Origin: Paenibacillus sp. JQZ6Y-1 | GTDB taxonomy: Bacteria > Bacillota > Bacilli > Paenibacillales > Paenibacillaceae | Assembly: GCF_040719145.1 (NCBI RefSeq) | Contig: NZ_JBFDUZ010000001.1 | Coordinates: forward strand, 930,001 to 994,000 | DNA length: 64,000 nt | Direction of reading: 5' to 3' | Shown: positions 25,760-34,787 of the stretch, piece after piece | Layout of the letters: each line of letters opens with the position of its first letter | Position numbering within the stretch: the stretch's first letter is position 1 | Program-made: the position numbers and the translations under genes | Notes under the pieces: generated by a model | Seen by the model: only the letters and a program-made list of their open reading frames with translations | Told to the model about the DNA's origin: nothing | The model's database searches: none

Positions 25760-25822
25760 AAAGACTCCCTGCGCATTAGAATCAACAGATGTTGATCCTG
25801 ATGCGACAGGGAGTCTTTTTGT
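25760..25822. terminator. bidirectional terminator between ABC-F and M42 genes
   Basis: AAAGACTCCCTG (25760-25771) pairs with CAGGGAGTCTTT (25807-25818). The inner GCAT-AG-ATCAAC/GTTGAT-CT-ATGC helix extends the stem. TTTTTG follows on the plus strand. The rest of the gap (25628-25936) shows nothing else. Confidence 0.85.
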
Positions 25823-25936
25823 CAGTCACTATAATTGGTAATTTACAATATAGCTGGTATTGTACAGGATCGTTGGCATGATGCACTATCTATCGCTGGT
25901 GCACAAATGCTAAACTTATCGTTTCCAGCTGACTGG

Positions 25937-26974
25937 TTATTCGGTAATATAAGCTCCCAGCAGACGTGCGGTATTGATAACAGCATCGCTATGTGTACGC
26001 TCCATCGAGTGCGAAGCATGTACGCCCGGACCGATCAAAGCGGCGCGGATATTGTTGCCACCGCGCAGTGCAGCCGATGCGTCGGAACCGTAATGCGGAT
26101 ATACATCCAGCGCAAATGGAATCTGTTCGCGGCGTGCCAATTCAGCCAGCTTGCCAGTCATCTCATAATCGTATGGACCGGAGCTGTCTTTGACACAGAT
26201 CGATACATCCGTTTCCTTACAGGACAGATCATCACCGATGCAACCCATATCGACCGCAATCATCTCGTCAATATCGCCCGGAATATACGCGGTGCCATGA
26301 CCGACCTCTTCATAATTGGAAATGAGCAGCTTCACCGTATGACGCGGCTTCCAATTATGGGTATGGGCCGATTCCAGCAGCCCGAATATAGCGGCAACAC
26401 TCGCTTTGTCATCCAAATGACGGGATTTGATATATCCACTATCTGTAATCACCGGACGGGCGTCAAAGGATATGTAATCACCGACCTGAATCCCTAGCTG
26501 GTCTACATCTTCTTTGGATGTAACCATCTCATCAATGCGTACCTCCATATGATCCTCGGTACGCTTTAGCGTGTCGGCATTGTCGTATACATGCACCGAC
26601 GGTGAGGTGGAGAGGATGGTGCCAGTGTACGTTTTGCCGCTGCGAGTATGAATGACGCAGTATTCATTTTCAATACTGTTCATCGTAAAGCCGCCGACCA
26701 TTGTCATGCGGATTTTGCCATCAGGCTTAACGGCACGAACCATTGCACCTAGCGTATCGACATGACCGCTTAACGCAATCGTACGGGAATCATCTTGACC
26801 TTCAAGCGTTAGGATCAACCCGCCTTTATGATTGTATTCCGCCTGTACGCCGAATTTGAGTGCTTCCTCATGCAGCGTTGTCAGCAGATGATGCGTATAG
26901 CCAGTCGGGCTAGGCGTTTCCAGCAGCTGCTGAAGTAGGGAAAGGGTGTATTCGCGGTTCATGGTAATGGACAT
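25937..26974 (-). CDS. M42-family metallopeptidase
   Basis: The 345-residue protein matches M42 glutamyl/leucyl aminopeptidases (YsdC/FrvX group). Metal ligands and catalytic residues appear as SGHVDTLGA (H71, D73), SRHLDDKASV, ISNYEEVGHG, AVDMG and a final HASHSMERTH. Members form tetrahedral dodecamers that trim peptides in the cytoplasm. AAAGGAGATCG is 7 nt before the chosen ATG. It is monocistronic. Confidence 0.88.
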   Translation of the reverse strand: MSITMNREYTLSLLQQLLETPSPTGYTHHLLTTLHEEALKFGVQAEYNHKGGLILTLEGQDDSRTIALSGHVDTLGAMVRAVKPDGKIRMTMVGGFTMNSIENEYCVIHTRSGKTYTGTILSTSPSVHVYDNADTLKRTEDHMEVRIDEMVTSKEDVDQLGIQVGDYISFDARPVITDSGYIKSRHLDDKASVAAIFGLLESAHTHNWKPRHTVKLLISNYEEVGHGTAYIPGDIDEMIAVDMGCIGDDLSCKETDVSICVKDSSGPYDYEMTGKLAELARREQIPFALDVYPHYGSDASAALRGGNNIRAALIGPGVHASHSMERTHSDAVINTARLLGAYITE

Positions 26975-27087
26975 TATTCGATCTCCTTTTGCACAGTCAA
27001 CACAGGCTGTACGGCATAGTCAAAATCTCAGTGAGCCTCCAAAGGCACAATATAACCAACATACCAGTTTTACATAGTCTTAGCCAG

Positions 27088-27139
27088 TAAAAATCCACCT
27101 GTGCACCGCCGGAGAACTCCGGTCAGGCAGCAGGTGGAT
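27088..27139 (-). terminator. terminator of the LapA-like gene
   Basis: On the minus strand, ATCCACCTG (27139-27131) pairs with CAGGTGGAT (27101-27093), with an inner CCGGAG-TT-CTCCGG helix, then TTTTTA. Confidence 0.75.
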
Positions 27140-27186
27140 CGGTTAAACTAACAGATGATTCAGCTAAGATACATATTGCGGATATA

Positions 27187-27540
27187 TTACAGCTTACGAT
27201 CCGAAAAGGACGAAACTGCCGGATCTTCTTTGCGATCATACATATCGTCAAACTCTACATTGCCTACTGGACCGCTATCAGCTACAGGCGTTTCACCCAG
27301 TTGAGCAATTTGCGCTTCCAATTGCTTCACTTTACGCTGTAAACGGTATTGGCGATAAATACCATAAAAGCCTACGATCAAGCCACCTGCAAGTGTACAG
27401 CCGAGAATAAGCAGAATCAGCGGTAGCTGTACGACATTAAACATCAGATTGACCTGCACCGGATTCACATTAATCACGGCGAAGATGGCAATCACAACTG
27501 CAAAAATCAGTCCCAGAATCAGTGTCCATTGAAATTTCAT
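27187..27540 (-). CDS. LapA-domain (DUF1049) membrane protein
   Basis: The 117-residue protein has two N-terminal membrane segments (about residues 5-25 and 40-60) separated by the conserved N-x-x-P-V-x-V-N-x loop (VNVNPVQVNLMF). A coiled-coil segment (LQRKVKQLEAQIAQL) and a disordered tail follow. This is the LapA/DUF1049 architecture. In proteobacteria LapA helps lipopolysaccharide assembly; the role in Gram-positives is unknown. GAAAGGGG precedes the ATG. Confidence 0.8.
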   Translation of the reverse strand: MKFQWTLILGLIFAVVIAIFAVINVNPVQVNLMFNVVQLPLILLILGCTLAGGLIVGFYGIYRQYRLQRKVKQLEAQIAQLGETPVADSGPVGNVEFDDMYDRKEDPAVSSFSDRKL

Positions 27541-27660
27541 TATACATAACCCCTTTCAAATCTTCATCACATATGGCATAGGTTGTCTACTACTATATAA
27601 AGTAATTCAGAGCAACATAAACAGCCACATATCGCTTGTTAGCTTCAATGCACACAATAA

Positions 27661-27701
27661 GCACGCCTGCGAAGCGAACATGGAGTTCGACGCAGGCGTG
27701 C
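27661..27701 (-). terminator. hairpin downstream of pepF, weak T tract
   Basis: GCACGCCTGCG (27661-27671) and CGCAGGCGTGC (27691-27701) are exactly complementary, with an inner GCGAAC/GTTCG pairing. On the minus strand only TTATTGTG follows, so termination efficiency is uncertain. Confidence 0.5.
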
Positions 27702-27794
27702 GGCAGCTTTATGAGGACTGACAAGAGGGAGGGACAATAGCTGCTCGGCAATCTGGTTGTATGGAACATGAATTGCCGGTGTAAATAAACAGGA

Positions 27795-29585
27795 TCAGTT
27801 GGCGAGTTGCTCCATTTCGCTGACCAGACTTTCAAATACACTCATCGCTTCGCGAATCGGCTGTGGCGTAGACATATCGACACCGGCTTTTGCCAAAATG
27901 TTGATAGAATAGTCGCTGCCACCGCTTTTCAGGAAGCCGAGGTAACGGTCGACTGCTGGTTGACCTTCCTCCAAAATCTGCTTGGAGAAGCTGGTTGCTG
28001 CGGAGAAGCCGGTTGCGTATTTGTACACATAGAAGCTGTTATAGAAATGGGGAATACGTGCCCATTCCATCTCAATATCCTGATCGACGGTCATCCCATC
28101 GCCGTGGTATTTGGCATTCAGATCATAATAAATTTGGGACAGATCCTGCGGTGTCAGTGACTCGCCTGCTTCACTACGCGCATGTACGATCATCTCGAAT
28201 TCGGCAAACATCGTTTGACGGAAAACAGTCGTACGGAATTGATCGGCATAGTAGGTAAGCAGGTACATTTTTTCTTTCGGATCGGTCGACTTTTTGAGCA
28301 GATAATCCATTAGCAACGCTTCGTTGGTAGTAGAAGCGACCTCTGCTAAGAAAATAGTGTACTGCGCATCGCGATAGGAGAGTGCATTGTCGGAATAATA
28401 CGAGTGCAGCGCATGACCCATTTCGTGTGCCAGTGTAAACATGCTGTTCAGATTATCCTTGTGGTTGAGCAGCACATACGGATGTGTGCCATAAGCTCCC
28501 CAGCTGTAAGCGCCAGTACGTTTGCCCTCATTTTCGTAAACGTCAATCCAGCTCTCGTTGTAGCCTTTGTTGAGCGAATTCAGATAATCTTCGCCGAGTG
28601 GTTGCAAACCTTCGGCTACGATTGTCTTCGCTTCTTCATAGGTGATGTCCATTTTGAACTCTTCCACCAGCGGCGCAAACAGATCATACATATGCAGTTC
28701 ATCCACACCGAGCAGCTTTTTGCGCAGCGCCATATAGCGGTGCATAATCGGCAGACTTTCGTGGATGGTATCGATCAGGTTTGTATATACATCCGTTGGG
28801 ATATTATCGCCATAAAGGGACATTTCCAGAACAGAAGGATACTTGCGTACACGGGAATAGAAAATGTTCTTGTTCACATTGGCAGTCAATGTTGCTGCAA
28901 TGGTATTTTTCTGACGAGCATACGTACCGTATACCGCTTTGAAGGCACGCTCGCGCACTTCACGATGCGGGCTTTCCAGAAATTGAATATAACCACCGTG
29001 TGTCAGCTCGACCTCGTTACCATGCTCATCAATGATATTTGGGAATTTCATATCCGCATTGTTCAGCATGCCGAAGATCGTTTGCGGAGCCTGCGACAGA
29101 TTGCCGACCTGAGCGAGCAATGCTTCTTCCGCTTCGGTCAGAATATGCGCCTTTTCACGCTTCATTTCTTGCAGACTGAACCGGTATGCTTGCAACTCCG
29201 GCGATTCCAGTAATTCATCCAGCTTGTCATCCGACAGGCTCAGAATTTCTGGTGTAATAAAAGAAAGCGCCTGACTGGCGTCTACGCTCAATTTTCTCGC
29301 TTTTTGAGTCAATGCCTGGTATGTAGGATTCGCAGTGTCCTCATCCTGGTGCATATGCGCATATACATAGAGACGCTCAATTTGCAGCCCAATTTCGTCT
29401 TCCAATTCAAACGCTTGCTTGACCGCACTAGCGGTATTCAGCTTGCCTTTTAATTGCTCACCCTGAGGCAGTTTGGCTTTCACTTCGTCATGGGTGCGAT
29501 CCCACGCTTGCTGGTCAGCGAACAGATCGTTCAGGTTCCAGCAGTTTTCGGGTGATACTTCGGAGCGCTTGAGTACTTTTTGCAT
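27795..29585 (-). CDS. pepF: oligoendopeptidase F
   Basis: The 596-residue protein matches M3B oligoendopeptidase F. The zinc motif is HEMGH (residues 387-391) in TLAHEMGHALHSYYSD, with the downstream glutamate in FLAEVASTTNEALL. It cleaves cytoplasmic peptides of about 7-17 residues; B. subtilis YjbG is a homologue. The ATG at 29585 has an 8-nt spacing to GGAGG, whereas the ATG at 29591 is only 2 nt away. Two small-protein genes precede it on the same strand. Confidence 0.92.
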   Translation of the reverse strand: MQKVLKRSEVSPENCWNLNDLFADQQAWDRTHDEVKAKLPQGEQLKGKLNTASAVKQAFELEDEIGLQIERLYVYAHMHQDEDTANPTYQALTQKARKLSVDASQALSFITPEILSLSDDKLDELLESPELQAYRFSLQEMKREKAHILTEAEEALLAQVGNLSQAPQTIFGMLNNADMKFPNIIDEHGNEVELTHGGYIQFLESPHREVRERAFKAVYGTYARQKNTIAATLTANVNKNIFYSRVRKYPSVLEMSLYGDNIPTDVYTNLIDTIHESLPIMHRYMALRKKLLGVDELHMYDLFAPLVEEFKMDITYEEAKTIVAEGLQPLGEDYLNSLNKGYNESWIDVYENEGKRTGAYSWGAYGTHPYVLLNHKDNLNSMFTLAHEMGHALHSYYSDNALSYRDAQYTIFLAEVASTTNEALLMDYLLKKSTDPKEKMYLLTYYADQFRTTVFRQTMFAEFEMIVHARSEAGESLTPQDLSQIYYDLNAKYHGDGMTVDQDIEMEWARIPHFYNSFYVYKYATGFSAATSFSKQILEEGQPAVDRYLGFLKSGGSDYSINILAKAGVDMSTPQPIREAMSVFESLVSEMEQLAN

Positions 29586-29632
29586 GTTCATTTCCTCCTC
29601 GGGTGATGTGAATCAAACGGTGATGAATGAAA

Positions 29633-29824
29633 CTATGATGCGTTTGGATTGGCTGCCATCAGGAATCCGTAGATCATCAGGAAAAAGGCGAGCAGCAGCA
29701 TCACAATCGCAAAAATAGCGAGCCACCGCTTGAATTGCGGTGGAATGCTGTTCTTGTAAGCAATCAGAATAAAGCCCTGCACAAAGGCAAGAATAATGAA
29801 AATAACGATAGCGGTATAATTCAT
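29633..29824 (-). CDS. small two-helix membrane protein
   Basis: The 63-residue protein consists of two hydrophobic helices (about residues 4-23 and 35-57) joined by a basic loop (KNSIPPQFKRW). No family recognised. The ATG at 29824 lies 9 bp past the stop of the preceding small gene, with GGGAGG 13 nt upstream. It is probably co-transcribed with that gene and possibly pepF. Confidence 0.65.
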   Translation of the reverse strand: MNYTAIVIFIILAFVQGFILIAYKNSIPPQFKRWLAIFAIVMLLLAFFLMIYGFLMAANPNAS

Positions 29825-29832
29825 GGAGCGAG

Positions 29833-30063
29833 TTAAACCTCCCGGAAGGCGTTCATAATATCTTCCCATTCCGCTTCGGTATCAAAATCTTCCTTTTTAA
29901 AACGATCACTTGCCCATTGCATCATTTCTGGACGACTGATGAACTTATGTGTTTCTTCGCCCCACTCGGTAGAAATTTCACGCAGGATCAGCTCGCGGCC
30001 ATTCACCTCAACCGTTAGCATGTTCCATTTGTCTGTTTTGTAAATCTGATGTTTTTTAATCAT
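29833..30063 (-). CDS. small conserved hypothetical protein
   Basis: The 76-residue charged protein begins MIKKHQIYKTDKWNML and contains REISTEWGEETHKFISRPEM. No known domain recognised. The ATG at 30063 is 9 nt from GGGAG and is preferred over a TTG two codons upstream. It overlaps nothing and leads directly into the small membrane-protein gene. Confidence 0.65.
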   Translation of the reverse strand: MIKKHQIYKTDKWNMLTVEVNGRELILREISTEWGEETHKFISRPEMMQWASDRFKKEDFDTEAEWEDIMNAFREV

Positions 30064-30142
30064 GTTCAAAATCTCCCTGTTCCGTTTGCTAAAATCATAC
30101 CTTTAGACCTCAGGAATTGCAAATCAAACCGCTTTAAGTTCG

Positions 30143-30171
30143 TTGCATTTTGAAATCGGTTGCGCTATAAT
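30143..30171 (+). promoter_or_regulatory. promoter of the cold-shock gene
   Basis: TTGCAT (30143-30148) and a perfect TATAAT (30166-30171) are 17 bp apart. The leader is short, about 38 nt, unlike the long thermoregulated leader of E. coli cspA. Confidence 0.75.
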
Positions 30172-30215
30172 ACAAACATGCGTCACAGATGGCGCTATTT
30201 TAGGAGGTTGTTTAC

Positions 30216-30413
30216 GTGAAAGGTACAGTTAAATGGTTCAACGCAGAAAAAGGTTTCGGTTTCATCGAAGTTGAAGGTAGCGAAGATGTATTCGTACACT
30301 TTTCCGCTATTCAAGGCGACGGCTTCAAAACTTTGGACGAAGGCCAAGCAGTAGAGTTCGACATTACTGAAGGTAACCGTGGTCCACAAGCAGCTAACGT
30401 AGTAAAATTATAA
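30216..30413 (+). CDS. csp: cold-shock domain protein
   Basis: The 65-residue protein is a single cold-shock domain with RNP1 KGFGFIEV (about residues 13-20) and RNP2 VFVHFSAI (about 27-34). Length and motifs match bacterial CspA/CspB/CspD proteins that bind single-stranded RNA and DNA and melt RNA structure. RBS AGGAGG is strong. It is monocistronic with its own promoter and terminator. The CspB, C or D identity cannot be assigned from sequence alone. Confidence 0.95.
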   Translation: MKGTVKWFNAEKGFGFIEVEGSEDVFVHFSAIQGDGFKTLDEGQAVEFDITEGNRGPQAANVVKL

Positions 30414-30485
30414 GATTGATATCCGTATTTCACGGATCGCTTATACATTGAACACCAAGTACGTTAAGCACATAGGTCATTTACA

Positions 30486-30526
30486 GCACAAGCTCCCTTG
30501 TTATCAAGGGGCTTGTGCTTTTTTGT
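30486..30526 (+). terminator. rho-independent terminator of the cold-shock gene
   Basis: GCACAAGCTCCCTTG (30486-30500) pairs with CAAGGGGCTTGTGC (30505-30518), then TTTTTT. Confidence 0.9.
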
Positions 30527-30686
30527 TGGATACATATTGTATGCAAGATAAATGAATATGCAGTAACTTTTTTCTTTGGCTATGAACCTGTTGCAGGGTG
30601 ACAACATTGGGGTGAGTGTACCATAAGGACGTAATGACGTATTTTATCCCTTACGATAGCACCTATACAACAGGAGGAAGATCATC

Positions 30687-31889
30687 ATGACATCAAATAA
30701 TGAAGCATCGGCGATGTTGTCGCCGAATATGATTGTGCCACAGGGCGTGAAGGACGCGGGTTCAGCATTTGCTTGGTATGAACAGATGCGAACCGAGGCA
30801 CCGATTCATTACGATGAACAGCGCCGCAGCTGGGATGTGTTTCGGTATGATGATGTACATCGCGTCATGTCGGATTACAAAGCATTCAGCTCGCAGACAC
30901 GTCGCAATGCCGACGGGCAGCAATCAGAAATGCTACTAATGATGGACCCACCAAAGCATAAAAAGTATCGCAGTATCGTCAACCAAGCGTTTACACTCAA
31001 AGCGGTTGCCGCGATGGAGCCACGTATTGCACAGATTACTCATGAGCTGCTAGATCCATTACAGAGCAATACCGAGATGGACATCATTCGCGATCTGTCG
31101 TTTCCGTTACCCGTGATTGTGATTGCCGAGCTGCTCGGTGTGCGTGAGCAGGATCGCGAATTGTTTAAAGGCTGGTCGGATACGCTGGTGGAAGGCTTTA
31201 GTGGCACAGAAGAGACCGCACAGCAGCTTGCGGCGCGCAAGCAGCAGGCATCGCGCGAACTGTATGGATATTTTATGCAGGTCATTGAACAGCGTAAGCG
31301 TCAACCGCAGCATGATCTGGTCTCCGCGTTATTGGCAGCAGAGGTAGAGGGAGAACAGCTAGACCTGCCGCATCTACTCAGCTTTTGCCTCTTGCTGCTC
31401 GTGGCTGGCAATGAGACGACAACGAATCTGATTGGCAATGCCGTCATTTGCCTGACTGAAGAGCCGGGACGCTGGCGTGCATTGGCAGACAATCGTGAAC
31501 AGTTGGATTTGGCAATTGAGGAAGCACTGCGTTTTCGTTCGCCCGTCCAAGGCATGGTGCGTAAGGCAGTGAATGATATTGAGATTGGCGGACAGTTGAT
31601 TCGACGCGATGATCTGGTTACCGCATGGATTGGTTCTGCCAACCGGGATGAATACAAATTTACAGAGGCGGATCAATATCTGATGGATCGTCATCCCAAT
31701 CCACATATGGCGTTTGGTATGGGCGTGCATTTCTGCCTTGGCGCTCCATTGGCTCGATTGGAAGCAAGAACCGCGCTGAATGTGCTGTTGGATCGTTTTC
31801 CAAATTTGAGCAGAGAGCAGGGGCAGGAACTACAATTGCTCCCTAGCCCGATGGTGCATGGCGTACATCATTTGCTTGTCCAGCTGTAA
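30687..31889 (+). CDS. cytochrome P450 (CYP109-like)
   Basis: The 400-residue soluble P450 has the I-helix oxygen-activation motif AGNETTT (residues 240-246), the ExxR pair in EEALR (278-282) and the heme loop FGMGVHFCLGAPLAR with proximal C350. Size and motifs fit class I bacterial P450s such as CYP109 or YjiB. These hydroxylate terpenoids, steroids or fatty acids using separate ferredoxin partners. No redox partner is adjacent. RBS ACAGGAGGAAG is strong. It lies 35 bp from a convergent exporter gene and about 1.7 kb from a terpene synthase gene. Confidence 0.92.
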   Translation: MTSNNEASAMLSPNMIVPQGVKDAGSAFAWYEQMRTEAPIHYDEQRRSWDVFRYDDVHRVMSDYKAFSSQTRRNADGQQSEMLLMMDPPKHKKYRSIVNQAFTLKAVAAMEPRIAQITHELLDPLQSNTEMDIIRDLSFPLPVIVIAELLGVREQDRELFKGWSDTLVEGFSGTEETAQQLAARKQQASRELYGYFMQVIEQRKRQPQHDLVSALLAAEVEGEQLDLPHLLSFCLLLLVAGNETTTNLIGNAVICLTEEPGRWRALADNREQLDLAIEEALRFRSPVQGMVRKAVNDIEIGGQLIRRDDLVTAWIGSANRDEYKFTEADQYLMDRHPNPHMAFGMGVHFCLGAPLARLEARTALNVLLDRFPNLSREQGQELQLLPSPMVHGVHHLLVQL

Positions 31890-31924
31890 GCGATCATGTA
31901 GATAGAAGTCTATGCTTCACAGGC

Positions 31925-33241
31925 TCAGTTGTTCACCTGTAAGCCTGACCGTTTGCCTGTATGCCGGATCACGAGCGTAACGATACACAATTCTGCTGCC
32001 AAACCAATCGACTGTGCGAGCGCACCGACCATGCCGTTCCACGCTGGAAAAATGAACAGCAGTGTGATCAGCATGACGAAAGTACAGGAAGCATTCGCCA
32101 TTTGCGAGCGGAACATCGCTTTGGTCTGACCTCGTAGCAAAATCAATCCATTGGCATAATCGAGCCACGGCATGACGAGTGCATACAATACAAAGGCGCG
32201 CAGTGTGTACAGACTTTCTGTCAGCAACTCGCCACTTACATTCATAATATGCCCCAATACCCAGTAGCTAAGTGGCGTATACGCGATCAGACCAAGCAAA
32301 AGTGCGGGAATAAAACCGGCGATCATGCCGAATTGCCGCACTTTTTTGGCGTCGATGTGATGAAAATTCAGCACAATCTGATGAATATATGTAAAAAAGC
32401 TCAATACCAGCTGTAGCAAGCTGCTGGCAATGGCAAACGCTGAGATTGCCAGCGCGATACCTTCTGTTTTACCAAGGGCGATGTTGATCGCTGGTCCAAT
32501 CAGCATCGCGACAAAGGAAGAGAACAGCAGCGGTTTGTAAAAGGTAAACACATCTCCACGCGTTCGCACATGATGCTGTTCCAGCTGTACTGGCATGCGC
32601 TTCGCAATATTGCGACCTTCACTGTAGCTGACAATCGCTTCAATAATCATACCGACGAGGAAGATGATCGCTCCAACCGTCCCACTGTTCACCCGATCGG
32701 TAGCAATGAAAAACAGCGATAACGCGTACATACCTGCCAGTCGAAAACCCATGCCGATCGTTAGCCATTTGGTTCGGTTATTTGTAATAATAATGCCTTG
32801 ATAAATATTGCGGATCACCGAGAAAATACTGACATACATCAGCACCCCATACACGCCCACCACATGTGGCACCAGCTTATCCTCAACCCCGAATACATGC
32901 CTGAAAATGAGCGCTCCAACTGGCGTATACACAATCAATCCGCCAATCGCCAGCACAAATGCGAGAAAGATCCACGTAACCCCAGTTAAGGCGGCAAACG
33001 ATTTGCGATCGCGCACCAGCGCCGAACACGTTTGCCGCAGCAGCGTAGATGGACGCTCCGTAATCGTCACTAGACTCATTGCTAGCGCATAACTGGCAAT
33101 CACTACCTCAGCATCAGCAGCAAACGCTAATGTGCGGTTAATAATGACATGCGAAATCGTAACAAGCGAGGCAGACAGCCCCATAGGAATAAAAAAAGCC
33201 AACAACCGTCTCCATGAGAGCGGTACCTGATCCGACGACAT
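31925..33241 (-). CDS. MOP-superfamily multi-antimicrobial extrusion (MatE-like) protein
   Basis: The 438-residue protein has about 12 hydrophobic segments and resembles the Bacillus multi-antimicrobial extrusion proteins within the MATE/flippase (MOP) superfamily. It is distinct from classical NorM-type MATE. No substrate can be deduced. The start at 33241 is set by AAGGAG 10 nt upstream; the frame is open further but lacks a site. It is convergent with the P450 gene and divergent from the terpene synthase gene. Confidence 0.7.
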   Translation of the reverse strand: MSSDQVPLSWRRLLAFFIPMGLSASLVTISHVIINRTLAFAADAEVVIASYALAMSLVTITERPSTLLRQTCSALVRDRKSFAALTGVTWIFLAFVLAIGGLIVYTPVGALIFRHVFGVEDKLVPHVVGVYGVLMYVSIFSVIRNIYQGIIITNNRTKWLTIGMGFRLAGMYALSLFFIATDRVNSGTVGAIIFLVGMIIEAIVSYSEGRNIAKRMPVQLEQHHVRTRGDVFTFYKPLLFSSFVAMLIGPAINIALGKTEGIALAISAFAIASSLLQLVLSFFTYIHQIVLNFHHIDAKKVRQFGMIAGFIPALLLGLIAYTPLSYWVLGHIMNVSGELLTESLYTLRAFVLYALVMPWLDYANGLILLRGQTKAMFRSQMANASCTFVMLITLLFIFPAWNGMVGALAQSIGLAAELCIVTLVIRHTGKRSGLQVNN

Positions 33242-33627
33242 ACACCCGATTCTCCTTTGAAATCCTGTCCCTTTGTTCACGTTTTGAACGACGTTGTACC
33301 GTACAGGCTGCTATAGTATGCCAACCAGTATACCATAGCATTTCGCACAGTCCGTATGAAATTGCACCATCATAGTATTCGTTTGGAACAAATGAACACA
33401 AATATGACATACAATTTAGAAAAATTGCGTTTGTGAAACATTTCAGGTTACTCCTTTTTTGCGTTGAAAAGACAACTGGTTTATCATGTTTATGTTATCT
33501 TTTTTCTGAATAATGTGGGTTTGAAGACAGGAACCAACATGAAGCATACAAGGTCTATAAAATACTGGAAAATGCAGTTGTGGCGCGCTGTGATGGATCA
33601 CACTGCTACGTTGTGAGGGTGCAAAAT
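33242..33627. other. divergent intergenic region with quasi-palindrome
   Basis: The 386-bp gap between the divergent exporter and terpene synthase genes contains a 28-bp quasi-palindrome at 33311-33338 (CTATAGTATG...TACCATAG). Its arms match at most positions around a central ccaacca. It could be an operator shared by both genes. AT-rich promoter-like sequence occurs near 33460-33510, but no clean -35/-10 pair is evident. Confidence 0.4.
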
Positions 33628-34764
33628 ATGATGTATGATAATGAGGATAGGTTCAACAGACAACCACGTGGAGGCAGCCCATTGAATGATATGATGCAAA
33701 GTCGTTACCCGTTTCCCCGCAATGCCATCTCGCTGATGAAGCGGGTGTATAAGTATGGATTGCCGGAGGTACGCCGGGAGCTGGATGAGTGGCGCAAACG
33801 GGCAGAGCAGATGCCAGATGCCGAACTCAGGAAACAGGCGCTTGCAAGTATCGCTACCAAGCAGTTTCACTGTGAGGGAGGGGCCATCTATGCGGTGGCC
33901 AACATTTCGCAGCGCCATATTTTGCTGCCGCTCATCGTCGCTTTCCAGACGATCAGCGATTATCTTGATAATCTGTGCGACCGCAGCACCTCTATGGATG
34001 CAGCGGATTTTCGTCTGCTGCACCAATCAATGCTGGATGCTGTAACACCGGATGCACAGCCGGTCAATTATTATGCACTGCGTACGGAGCAGGAAGATGG
34101 CGGTTATCTGGAAGCGCTTGTGCGCACATGTCAGCACAATGTTCGTCAGCTTCCCGATTATACAGTCGTGTTTCCGTATGTGCGCGATCTGGTGTCATTG
34201 TATTGTGACCTACAGGTACACAAGCATATTGCGCCGGAATTGCGTGAGAACGCGCTACTGAACTGGTGGGAAGAGAACAAACATCGCACACCGCATTTGC
34301 AGTGGAATGAATTTGCAGCTGCAACCGGCTCGACACTCGGCATGTTTATGCTGTTTTTGGCAGCGAGTGGCTTCCAGATGGACGATGCCGGAGCCAAAAA
34401 GGTATACGATGCTTATTTTCCTCATGTATGCTGTCTGCATATTATGCTGGACTATGTGATTGATCAGGAGGAAGACCGTCGCGGCGGTGATCTGAACTTC
34501 TGCAATTACTATGATTCGCCGGAAACGATGTATCGACGGATTGAGCAGATTGTGGACTGGGCGCGTAGGGATGTAGAGCAGATTGCCGGAACTTCCTTTC
34601 ATCGCATGATCATCGAAGGGCTGGTTGCCCTGTATTTATCCGATCCGAAGGTAAGTGAGCAGCAAGAAGTGCGAACCGTCTCCAGAAGGCTGATGCGCAA
34701 AGGGCCTTTAACTAGAGTCTTTTTCATGGTGAACAGCCGCTGGATTCGCAAGTATATGTATTGA
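33628..34764 (+). CDS. ytpB: tetraprenyl-beta-curcumene synthase (YtpB, DUF2600)
   Basis: The 378-residue protein matches YtpB/DUF2600, a class IB large-terpene synthase. It converts heptaprenyl diphosphate to tetraprenyl-beta-curcumene, a C35 sesquarterpene precursor. Asp-rich motifs are DYLDNLCD (residues 111-118) and DYVIDQEEDR (275-284). The length matches B. subtilis YtpB. The ATG at 33628 is chosen for GAGGG 8 nt upstream. pfkA begins 23 bp after its stop, so the two are probably co-transcribed. The cyclase SqhC is not in this window. Confidence 0.88.
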   Translation: MMYDNEDRFNRQPRGGSPLNDMMQSRYPFPRNAISLMKRVYKYGLPEVRRELDEWRKRAEQMPDAELRKQALASIATKQFHCEGGAIYAVANISQRHILLPLIVAFQTISDYLDNLCDRSTSMDAADFRLLHQSMLDAVTPDAQPVNYYALRTEQEDGGYLEALVRTCQHNVRQLPDYTVVFPYVRDLVSLYCDLQVHKHIAPELRENALLNWWEENKHRTPHLQWNEFAAATGSTLGMFMLFLAASGFQMDDAGAKKVYDAYFPHVCCLHIMLDYVIDQEEDRRGGDLNFCNYYDSPETMYRRIEQIVDWARRDVEQIAGTSFHRMIIEGLVALYLSDPKVSEQQEVRTVSRRLMRKGPLTRVFFMVNSRWIRKYMY

Positions 34765-34787
34765 ACACAAACAAGGGGGACATCAGA

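Noticed and set aside
27593-27841. Minus-strand 82-codon ORF between the LapA-like gene and pepF
   Set aside because: It overlaps the pepF 3' end and the hairpin at 27661-27701, with no start signal.
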